From a virus, in IMG/VR virus record IMGVR_UViG_3300042991_000477, positions 1 to 55,447 of that record: a stretch of DNA of 55,447 nt. The stretch is one strand, 5' to 3'. The position numbers and the translations under genes are program-made. The notes beneath the pieces are model-generated. The model was not told where the DNA came from, made no database searches, and saw only the letters and a list, made by a program, of their open reading frames with translations. This document shows positions 50,148 to 55,447 of this stretch, one piece after another (the stretch's first letter is position 1; each line of letters starts with the position of its first letter).

Positions 50148-50435
50148 TTAGATATTATATTTATTAGCTGTCAACATCATTTTTAATTCGGTTTCGGTAT
50201 TTGCTACTATAAAAAACTGTTCAATTATATCTAATTTTAAAAATTTAATAATAAAGTACTTTTTATATTCTATTGAAAATGTTGGATTTTTTTCGCCTTC
50301 TGAAATATCGGTTATTTTACCGATATTATCAATAAAAAGTTCGGAATGTTTTCTATCCAATAAGTGTACTTTTTGTGGATCTACAATAATATAATTTCCA
50401 ACTTTCATATTATAAATTTTTGACAAAAATAGCAA
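50148..50435 (-). CDS. KYNI-tailed protein with SH3-like core
   Basis: A 95-residue ORF from ATG 50435 that ends MLTANKYNI. A preferable start is the in-frame ATG at 50408 (MKVGNYIIVDPQKVHLL). The core is VGNYIIVDPQ, 'SELFIDNIGKITDISEG', 'TFSIEYKKYFIIKFLKL' and an acidic helix (ANTETELKMM). The MKHLK tag is absent. The Ile codon is ATC. Copy A of the 81-bp repeat follows its stop at once. Confidence 0.72.
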   Translation of the reverse strand: MLFLSKIYNMKVGNYIIVDPQKVHLLDRKHSELFIDNIGKITDISEGEKNPTFSIEYKKYFIIKFLKLDIIEQFFIVANTETELKMMLTANKYNI

Positions 50436-50477
50436 AAGCTTTTTATATTACAAAATTTTTTTGGGGAAATTTTAGAA

Positions 50478-50539
50478 TTTTATATGTAAAAGCGTATAAA
50501 TAACAAGAGTTGACTATTTTATATGTAAAAGAGTATAAA
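50478..50539. repeat. 23-bp direct repeat, two copies
   Basis: TTTTATATGTAAAAGCGTATAAA (50478-50500) recurs at 50517-50539 with one change (GAG for GCG), period 39. It lies immediately beside copy B of the 81-bp repeat and 40-110 bp upstream of the 50148 gene's start, so it may carry promoter or operator sites for it. Confidence 0.8.
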
Positions 50540-50619
50540 AATTGGATTGAAAAATTTTTTTGGGGAAAAATCTTTGATATTTTCTGGGGGAATTTTTTTT
50601 GGTTATATGGCGTGGCCAC
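50540..50619. repeat. 81-bp dispersed repeat, copy B
   Basis: See copy A at 50066. It lies 7 nt after the stop of the KYNI gene at 50627. A shorter third piece (AAAATTTTTTTGGGGAAA) is at 50452-50469. Together with GTGGCCAC it may form a 3' processing or termination signal, since both copies follow KYNI stops on the minus strand. Confidence 0.95.
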
Positions 50620-50626
50620 GAAAAGA

Positions 50627-50983
50627 TTAGATATTATATTTTTTTGAATTTTGTCTAATTTCAATTTCTTTTAAAATATCTACGATATTAGGTGATGCTT
50701 TTATTATATCATATGGGTATATAATTATTGAATCGTTTTCAAAAAATTGTTGTATAAAGAATTGTAAATAGATATTTTGATATTTAACTTTTACGTAGTT
50801 ATTAGTTGATATGTGTATAATTCTTCCTATATTATTTTCTAGAAAATCTTTTAAATTTTCTTTTGCACGATTTGAATTTGGTCGAGAGTCTATGTTATGT
50901 ATTTGGCAAAGAACATAATCGCCCACATTAAATTGTGTTGTACTTATATTTTTAGTATTTTCGTATGATTTAAGGTGTTTCAT
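50627..50983 (-). CDS. KYNI-family small protein with SH3-like core
   Basis: A 118-residue protein beginning MKHLKSYENTKNIST and ending NSKKYNI. The core reads FNVGDYVLCQIHNID, then 'LENNIGRIIHISTNNYVKVK', 'YQNIYLQFFIQQFF' and a helical linker (NIVDILKEIEIRQ). Its ATG overlaps the previous gene's stop. The Ile codon is ATC then TAA because no gene overlaps downstream. Confidence 0.82.
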   Translation of the reverse strand: MKHLKSYENTKNISTTQFNVGDYVLCQIHNIDSRPNSNRAKENLKDFLENNIGRIIHISTNNYVKVKYQNIYLQFFIQQFFENDSIIIYPYDIIKASPNIVDILKEIEIRQNSKKYNI

Positions 50984-51237
50984 ATATTATATTTTTTTGT
51001 GTTAATATATAATTCTTTTTCTTCTGGTGTTAATCTTTTTAATTCGTTTGCTATATATACACTTAATGTACCTTTTATTTCAACCATATATGATTGTTGT
51101 ATTATACTAATACTAAATAATTTTTTATCCTTCATTATTGATACTATAATACCTATTTCATCTGAATCTTTTATTCTAACATAGTCACCTACATTAAATT
51201 GATAATCATTTTTTTCAAAATTTTTAATATGTTTCAT
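50980..51237 (-). CDS. KYNI-family small protein with SH3-like core
   Basis: An 85-residue protein beginning MKHIKNFEKNDYQ and ending NTKKYNI. It is the most compact complete example: tag, core (FNVGDYVRIKDSDEIGIIVS, 'LFSISIIQQSYMVEIKGTL'), acidic linker (LKRLTPEEKELYI), tail. The Ile codon is ATA and the stop overlaps the next ATG. It follows its upstream neighbour by 29 nt. Confidence 0.85.
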   Translation of the reverse strand: MKHIKNFEKNDYQFNVGDYVRIKDSDEIGIIVSIMKDKKLFSISIIQQSYMVEIKGTLSVYIANELKRLTPEEKELYINTKKYNI

Positions 51238-51266
51238 ATATTAATTGATTTTTGTCAATATATCTT

Positions 51267-51584
51267 TCAGATATTATATTTATTAATTATTGAAAATAAT
51301 AATATTTTTTCTTTACATTCTTCTAAACTATCTGATACATATTTAATACAATTATATTCTTCTGATTCTAACAAATCTATGTTAGCAGAGTTTTCATTAT
51401 TATAATTTTGTAAATTATTATCTTTTATACAATATAAAGTAGTAACTGCTATAGATGGCCAATTATTTTTTACAATTTTACATATTTCCCATGAATCTTC
51501 GATTTCGTCATCATACCAAATAATATATCGACCAACTTTATATTGTGGAAGTTTATTTTTCTCATATGTTTTAATGTATTTCAT
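51267..51584 (-). CDS. KYNI-family small protein with SH3-like core
   Basis: A 105-residue protein beginning MKYIKTYEKNKLPQ and ending INKYNI. The core is YKVGRYIIWYDDEIEDSWEI, then 'WPSIAVTTLYCIKDNN'. The linker 'VSDSLEECKEKILLF' matches 1740-2045. The Ile codon is ATC, as there is no overlap with the next gene (29-nt gap). Confidence 0.82.
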   Translation of the reverse strand: MKYIKTYEKNKLPQYKVGRYIIWYDDEIEDSWEICKIVKNNWPSIAVTTLYCIKDNNLQNYNNENSANIDLLESEEYNCIKYVSDSLEECKEKILLFSIINKYNI

Positions 51585-51928
51585 ATATTGTATTTATCTG
51601 CTGATATATAGTGTTCTATATCTTCTTTATTTTGGGAGAAGTGTTTAATATCTATTATAGGTACGAGTATGGTATTTCCTACTTTGAGTACATCAGAGTA
51701 ATCAGAGTATTGGACTTTGTATAATAGGTTTTTTGGTATATTATATGGAAATAAAACAGTCATATCATCATTGTCCACAAAACCTGAAATGACACCTATA
51801 TTATCAGTTACGAAATTATTTAAATCTTTATAAAAGCTTAGGTTAGCATCATTTTCTTTTAATATAACGAAGTATCCTGCGTGAGGTTCGTCTTCAATAG
51901 TATTTTCGAATGTTTTTAGATGTTTCAT
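51581..51928 (-). CDS. KYNI-family small protein with SH3-like core
   Basis: A 115-residue protein beginning MKHLKTFENTIEDEPH and ending SADKYNI. The core is AGYFVILKENDANL, 'FVTDNIGVISGFVDNDDMTV', 'LLYKVQYSDYSDVLKVG', with linker HFSQNKEDIEHYI. The linker is shared with its neighbour at 51925 (HFSPNKEKLEAII), showing recent tandem duplication. Overlaps of 4 nt link it on both sides. Confidence 0.82.
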   Translation of the reverse strand: MKHLKTFENTIEDEPHAGYFVILKENDANLSFYKDLNNFVTDNIGVISGFVDNDDMTVLFPYNIPKNLLYKVQYSDYSDVLKVGNTILVPIIDIKHFSQNKEDIEHYISADKYNI

Positions 51929-52253
51929 ATATTATATTTTTTTGATGTTATTATGGCTTCTAATTTTTCTTTATTGGGTGAGAAGTGTATTATTTCTGAT
52001 TTTTCAAAATATCTTATACCGTTATTGTTGTTAGATTTATCTATATCAAAAAATGGTTCTAAGCTATTTGGCACGTTTTCGTATTTAACAATTAAAAGAA
52101 TTTTACCATTATCTTCTATATCTTTTATATAAACTTCAATGTTATTTTCAAGGTAATAATTAATTTGTCCCATGTATCATCAGATGTAATAACAAAATCT
52201 CCAATTTTGAGTACGTCTTCAATAATATTTTCGTATGTTTTTAAGTGTTTCAT
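51925..52253 (-). pseudogene. KYNI-family gene broken by one-base frameshift
   Basis: From ATG 52253 the frame reads MKHLKTYENIIEDVLKIGDF then VITSDDTW and goes wrong. A second frame carries GQINYYLENNIEVYIKDIED to SKKYNI at 51925. Adding one G to the GGG at 52169-52171 (minus strand) gives a 109-residue protein 'DDTWGQINYYLENN' with both tags, the GDFV core and the HFSPNKEKLE linker. An internal ATG at 52173 could give a shortened product lacking the N-terminal tag. Confidence 0.7.
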
Positions 52254-52573
52254 ATGTTATATTTATTTACATCATCATTTAGTATTTCTGTTTCTATTTC
52301 TTCTGGTGTTGCGAATCTTATTATTCTTGACGAAGCAAAATTATTCAGTATCCATTTACCTTTGTATTGTTTACCTGATAAATCGGTTTTTGGGTTGCTT
52401 AAATATTCTAAATCATACTCATAATCATAAGAGTGTCCTATTATTTTAGCTGGGTGTGTATCAATAAAATTTCTAAGGTGTTGTCCAGCCCAATAATTTT
52501 TTAAAAATACCCAATCTCCTATTTTATATGTATTTTCGGTTATTATATTTTCATATGTTTTTAAATATTTCAT
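52250..52573 (-). CDS. KYNI-family small protein with SH3-like core
   Basis: A 107-residue protein beginning MKYLKTYENIITENTY and ending DDVNKYNI. The core is KIGDWVFLKNYWAGQHLRNF, 'PAKIIGHSYDYEYDLEYLS', 'QYKGKWILNNFASSRIIRF', then the acidic ATPEEIETEIL linker. It is the first intact gene of the large minus-strand KYNI run. Its start overlaps a relic KYNI tail (52571-52606). Confidence 0.83.
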   Translation of the reverse strand: MKYLKTYENIITENTYKIGDWVFLKNYWAGQHLRNFIDTHPAKIIGHSYDYEYDLEYLSNPKTDLSGKQYKGKWILNNFASSRIIRFATPEEIETEILNDDVNKYNI

Positions 52574-52606
52574 ATGTTATATTTTTTTATATTATTATCA
52601 AATTGT
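52571..52606 (-). pseudogene. Relic KYNI tail without a gene
   Basis: On the minus strand, after a stop, the codons QFDNNIKKYNI-stop run into the ATG at 52573 by the usual 4-nt overlap. Only 11 codons remain and no start precedes them. It looks like the last piece of a deleted family member, or of the 52606 gene's former neighbour. Confidence 0.5.
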
Positions 52607-52911
52607 CATTTTAAATATTTTTCGTTATTTAATAAATCTATGCCAGTTTTTTGTTTTATTCTTTCTAATTGTTCTTTGGAATTTTCGAATGCCATATAAA
52701 CAAGATTTTTATCATTTTTACTTAATGAGCAAATAATATCAAATCTAATTCCTTTTACATTTTCTATTTTATATAGGAATCTGCAAGTATCATTATTTAT
52801 ATAACCAATTTCTACAACTTTTAAATATTTATCATTAGCAGTTTTATAAGGTATATTATCTATAACTAAGTATGAATTTTTCGTAATCACTTTGGTTTTT
52901 AATACTATCAA
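52606..52911 (-). CDS. Hypothetical small protein
   Basis: A 101-residue beta-rich protein (IVLKTKVITKNSYLVIDNIP, 'YLKVVEIGYINND', 'GIRFDIICSLSKNDKN') with a helical end (KEQLERIKQKTGIDLL). It ends NEKYLK, not KYNI, and has neither N-terminal tag. It lies between the two tail families. Function unknown. Confidence 0.65.
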   Translation of the reverse strand: MIVLKTKVITKNSYLVIDNIPYKTANDKYLKVVEIGYINNDTCRFLYKIENVKGIRFDIICSLSKNDKNLVYMAFENSKEQLERIKQKTGIDLLNNEKYLK

Positions 52912-52994
52912 AAATGTTCATTTATTAAATTTTTGTAAAGGTACAAAAATTTTTTGTTATTTAAAAAATTTGTCTTTAATAATATTGTGAATGA

Positions 52995-53460
52995 TTATTT
53001 TAGTATGTTGTTTAATTTTTTGAGTTTAAATTTTCTGATATATTTTTCTGGTTTATTATAGTACAAGAGTTTTAATGTATTATAAAAATCTATATCAATT
53101 AGGTACTCTTGTATTTTTATGTGTTTAATTTGGTTGGTGGTTAGGAATTGGTTATTATATTTATAATATATTTCACCTGTCATTGGATTAATATAGGTTT
53201 TTGTTTTTATGAATGAATTTGGAATAGTATCAATTATGTATTTTTTAATATTTTGTATATATGGATTTAAATTAGGTTGAGTAAATATTGAATCTGTTTT
53301 ATTAATTTCATTAATTTCGTTTTCTATTCGGTAATAAAATTCTAGATAATAGGCTAAATCATCTTCAATATAAGGTAGGGGGGTATTTTATATCATTAAA
53401 TTTATCTACTAGGATATATTTACATTTTTGGAGTGCGTAATTTTTATCTATTTTTGACAT
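52995..53460 (-). pseudogene. Basic-tail protein broken in a C6 tract
   Basis: From ATG 53460 the frame reads MSKIDKNYALQKCKYILVDK and stops after KYPPTLY. Another frame carries YIEDDLAYYLEFYYRIENEI to the stop at 52995. Deleting one C from the C6 tract (53378-53383; G on the plus strand) joins them as KYPLPYIEDDLAYYL, a 154-residue protein. It ends YIRKFKLKKLNNILK, the basic tail. C6 is exceptional in DNA this AT-rich and is a classic slippage site. A 62-residue product could start at ATG 53183. Confidence 0.65.
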
Positions 53461-53690
53461 AATTTTTTAAGTTTTATTTTTCTAACATATTTTATAGATT
53501 TCCAATTTTCATCGAACATTTCTTCTTCTGTAAAATAGACATCTTGGTTTTTATCATCTTTTATCCAACCGCAACGTTGTCCTGAAACAATATTATCTAT
53601 TTTAAAAATAACGTATTGTTTACCTACTGTATAAGATTGGTTGTCATAATCAGCGCCATTAATATATATTAGAATATCACCTACTTTCAT
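53448..53690 (-). CDS. SH3-like protein with basic tail
   Basis: An 80-residue protein beginning MKVGDILIYINGADYDNQSY. Strands continue with GKQYVIFKIDNIV and CGWIKDDKNQDVYFTEEEMF. It ends YVRKIKLKKLCQK. The core is like that of KYNI proteins (V-G-D-x-x-x-Y), but the tail is the other type. It overlaps the next gene by 13 nt and touches the previous one. Confidence 0.72.
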   Translation of the reverse strand: MKVGDILIYINGADYDNQSYTVGKQYVIFKIDNIVSGQRCGWIKDDKNQDVYFTEEEMFDENWKSIKYVRKIKLKKLCQK

Positions 53691-53990
53691 TTAATTTTTG
53701 AAGTTTTTCTTTTCTTTCTCTAATTTTATTAAATTCTCCTTGGTATTTATATCCATTTTTTTAAGCCATCTAATAGATTCTTGTTTATCTTTTCCTTCTG
53801 GCATAAATCCAACTGTTGATAATGGATAAGGTACACCAAATCTTCTTGTAATAAAAACAAAATCATCATTATTATCTTCCATTACCATTTTCCATGTCCT
53901 TACTTGTATATATGTAATATCTTCGATTAATGAAAGTTCTTCTTTATGTACTCTCCAATATGAATTAGTTGGGACTTTTATTTTAGACAT
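53691..53990 (-). CDS. Hypothetical small protein
   Basis: A 99-residue protein. The middle (VRTWKMVMEDNNDDFVFITR, then RRFGVPYPLSTVGFMPEG) is beta-rich and aromatic; the end is a Lys-rich helix (ENLIKLEKEKKNFKN), a weaker version of the basic tail. It overlaps its upstream neighbour by 13 nt. Function unknown. Confidence 0.65.
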   Translation of the reverse strand: MSKIKVPTNSYWRVHKEELSLIEDITYIQVRTWKMVMEDNNDDFVFITRRFGVPYPLSTVGFMPEGKDKQESIRWLKKMDINTKENLIKLEKEKKNFKN

Positions 53991-54244
53991 AAATTTTTGA
54001 GTTTAAGGTTTCTCATTTGTTTTTGTGTTAAAAAAAAGTTTTGGAATTTATATCTATGAAATTTATAATAGTGTATTGAATAATCTGATATTGTGTCGAA
54101 TGTTGATACTTTATCTCTTTCGTCTTTTATATTAATTTCATGAGTTGATATTGATATTATTTCATACCATTTATTTTCTATGTAAAAATTTACATTAAGG
54201 TGTGTTAAAGTTTTAAAGCAATATAATTTATCTCCTTGTCTCAT
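53978..54244 (-). CDS. SH3-like protein with basic tail
   Basis: An 88-residue protein beginning MRQGDKLYCFKTLTHLNVNF. The G-D-K-L-Y start, 'NKWYEIISISTHEINIKDE' and 'KVSTFDTISDYSIHYYKF' form a barrel-like series. It ends QMRNLKLKNLCLK, the basic tail. Function unknown. Confidence 0.7.
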   Translation of the reverse strand: MRQGDKLYCFKTLTHLNVNFYIENKWYEIISISTHEINIKDERDKVSTFDTISDYSIHYYKFHRYKFQNFFLTQKQMRNLKLKNLCLK

Positions 54245-54300
54245 TTAAATTTTTAATTATACGAATATAATAAAAAATTTTTAAAATTCAAAAATGATTT

Positions 54301-54591
54301 TTAATATTTTCGTATAATTTTTGATAGTTTTTCTTTTCTTATAGTTGATAACATATAATCTTTGGCGGATGTCATTTTTATGTTTTTGCCTATTTGTGTT
54401 TGTGTTTGCCATATAAATTTATAAATTTCACTTTCAGCATTTGTTATAAATAATGGATATTGTTCTCTTGAAAAGAATATATTTTTTTTACTATCTAACC
54501 ATTCGTAATTTAATTTGAATAGGTACAATTGTACTTCTCTAAATTCTTTTTTGTTATTACATTTAATACAAAAAAATTGATTATTTTTCAT
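54301..54591 (-). CDS. Hypothetical small protein
   Basis: A 96-residue protein with one Cys pair near its start (FFCIKCNNK). The centre (KNIFFSREQYPLFITNAESE, then IYKFIWQTQ) has the same 'W-Q-T' and strand order as 54873-55262 (KIDVKWQTSKPYM). The end (STIRKEKLSKIIRKY) is a diverged basic tail. It overlaps the gene upstream by 11 nt. Confidence 0.62.
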   Translation of the reverse strand: MKNNQFFCIKCNNKKEFREVQLYLFKLNYEWLDSKKNIFFSREQYPLFITNAESEIYKFIWQTQTQIGKNIKMTSAKDYMLSTIRKEKLSKIIRKY

Positions 54592-54889
54592 CTTTTATTT
54601 TTTTAAGTTTAAGTTTTCTTTCTTCTGATTTTTCTAAAATTATAAAATTTTTTTTAATTAATGAATCAATTTCAAATCCATATTCACCATCTGTCATGCT
54701 ACAAAAAATATTACCATAACTGTCTTCATGATATATCATTTCTTTAATTTTACAATGATATGGATAACTTATTCTTGATGGACAATTCTCATTTAGTCCA
54801 CTTGACCAAGCATCTGGATAGTCTAATATAATAACTTTCATTCCTATTTTGAAATTCTTATATTCATCAATTTTAATTTGCCTTTTCAT
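54581..54889 (-). CDS. SH3-like protein with basic tail
   Basis: A 102-residue protein beginning MKRQIKIDEYKNFKIGMKVI. The core (FKIGMKVIILDYPDAWSSGL, 'HCKIKEMIYHEDSYGNIF') is SH3-like. It ends SEERKLKLKKIKDEK, the basic tail. Overlaps of 11 and 17 nt with its neighbours indicate a single tightly packed transcript. Confidence 0.7.
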   Translation of the reverse strand: MKRQIKIDEYKNFKIGMKVIILDYPDAWSSGLNENCPSRISYPYHCKIKEMIYHEDSYGNIFCSMTDGEYGFEIDSLIKKNFIILEKSEERKLKLKKIKDEK

Positions 54890-55262
54890 TTAATTTTTGT
54901 AATTTAAGGTTTCTAAAAAATTTTATTGATATTTCTTCTGCTATATCGTTCATATATGGTTTTGAAGTTTGCCATTTTACATCTATTTTATATTCTGGTG
55001 TTTTTATTTCGCAAAATGTTATACCACCCCTATTTGTCCATGTTGATTTTGTATTAAAATTAACTGTTATATAAATATAAGTTGGTTTTGTCATATTATG
55101 AAATGATGATCCCACTTTTGTATTATCTATTATTATAGATGGTGAATATTTTATTTCTAAAACTTCGTATTTAGATATTAAAAATTCAGTAAATAATTTT
55201 AATGTTTCGTCGAAAGAATTATTTATTGCAGGGAATAGTTTATATGTTTTAGAATTTAGCAT
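54873..55262 (-). CDS. Hypothetical protein with basic tail
   Basis: A 129-residue protein. The middle is strand-rich (KYEVLEIKYSPSIIIDNTKV, 'PTYIYITVNFNTKSTW', 'FCEIKTPEYKIDVKWQTSKP'), then a helix and the tail FFRNLKLQKLNEKAN. It overlaps the partial gene upstream by 14 nt. Not a GDYV-type core. Function unknown. Confidence 0.68.
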   Translation of the reverse strand: MLNSKTYKLFPAINNSFDETLKLFTEFLISKYEVLEIKYSPSIIIDNTKVGSSFHNMTKPTYIYITVNFNTKSTWTNRGGITFCEIKTPEYKIDVKWQTSKPYMNDIAEEISIKFFRNLKLQKLNEKAN

Positions 55263-55447
55263 TTAATTTTTTACTTTTAAATCCGTTATTTATATGATTT
55301 TTAAATAATTCATTTATAAGTCCATTTTTTCTAGCTTTACCATATGCTCCAGGATCTTTTTTTTGAAATTCTGTTCTTGTTTTATAATTATTAGCTTCTT
55401 CTTGTAGTTCTTCGTTTGATAGATATCTATGTTCTCTATATTTAAAT
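55249..55447 (-). CDS. Homing-endonuclease-type repeat protein, C-terminal fragment
   Basis: The last 65 codons of a gene that enters from the right edge: FKYREHRYLSNEELQEEANN, then YKTRTEFQKKDPGAYGKARK and NGLINELFKNHI. The second piece is the same helical repeat found in the VSR-like endonuclease at 16080-17228 (YKTRGEFQRLDGSAYYTARV). It is probably the DNA-binding end of another homing endonuclease. Catalytic part not in the window. Confidence 0.65.
   Translation of the reverse strand, partial: FKYREHRYLSNEELQEEANNYKTRTEFQKKDPGAYGKARKNGLINELFKNHINNGFKSKKLNAKF

Noticed and set aside
49807-50148. 113-codon minus-strand open frame
   Set aside because: Its N-terminal half is just the translated 81-bp repeat, shared with another frame at 50443-50664, and the rest has a composition unlike neighbouring genes. 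Treated as noncoding.
50443-50664. 73-codon minus-strand open frame
   Set aside because: Made from repeat copy B and the 23-bp repeats, overlapping the end of a well-supported KYNI gene.
50980-52573. TATAAT within the KYNI codons as a conserved -10 promoter box
   Set aside because: Codons vary (TAC-AAT, TAT-AAC), destroying TATAAT in many copies while the residues stay the same. Protein-level conservation explains the pattern better.

Overview
The window looks like part of a large, very AT-rich tailed-phage genome (Caudoviricetes, jumbo-phage-like). The evidence is a family B DNA polymerase part, dihydrofolate reductase, a two-domain NAD+ synthetase, PIN-PhoH, a DHH phosphoesterase, a CHAP-type lysin, a Thr-rich adhesin, seven homing-endonuclease-like genes and dozens of tiny tightly packed genes. 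Start codons are preceded by A/T-only stretches with no Shine-Dalgarno motif, and a few TAnnTTTG boxes occur. Both fit a Bacteroidota host, but that is inference. No tRNA, rRNA or CRISPR was recognised.

Layout. 1-2.3 kb (minus): a run of small genes with a shared N-terminal tag (like MKHLKTYE) and a shared C-terminus (KYNI). 2.3-7.3 kb: a coiled-coil protein, a DHH phosphoesterase, an HNH homing endonuclease and a Gln/Val-repeat protein. 7.5-16.1 kb (plus): an accessory-metabolism operon with HNH, a zinc-binding protein, membrane and lipoproteins, NAD+ synthetase, a DUF3228-like protein, DHFR and PIN-PhoH. 16-18.7 kb: homing endonuclease, zinc ribbon, membrane-anchored CHAP protein. 18.7-25.9 kb (minus): sugar-nucleotide enzymes, glycosyltransferases, methyltransferases and an SGNH domain, with three small frameshifts. 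26-31.2 kb: two homing endonucleases beside a DNA polymerase that stops between motifs A and B. 31.2-41.7 kb (minus): one co-directional block in which a Thr-rich beta-propeller adhesin is followed by five large glycosyltransferase genes, four carrying a DUF3395-like domain, and a methyltransferase. 41.7-44.1 kb: two unlike nucleotidyltransferases. 44.2-52.6 kb: an LRR protein, an iteron-like repeat region, HNH genes, a GNAT protein, and more than ten further KYNI-tailed genes separated by repeat-rich noncoding DNA. 52.6-55.4 kb (minus): small genes with a different basic C-terminus (R-x-[IL]-K-L-K-x-[IL]).

How it may work together. The adhesin and glycosyltransferase block suggests the phage glycosylates its own fibre. 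The metabolic genes would support NAD and folate/nucleotide supply. The most distinctive and possibly undescribed system is the set of about nineteen small proteins that share tags at both ends around variable, often SH3-like cores, with a second set sharing a similar core but a different tail.

Caveat. At least eight open frames are broken by one unit of a short homopolymer or dinucleotide run, and one adhesin is split by an in-frame TGA. Either the assembly has homopolymer errors or these genes are decaying or phase-variable.
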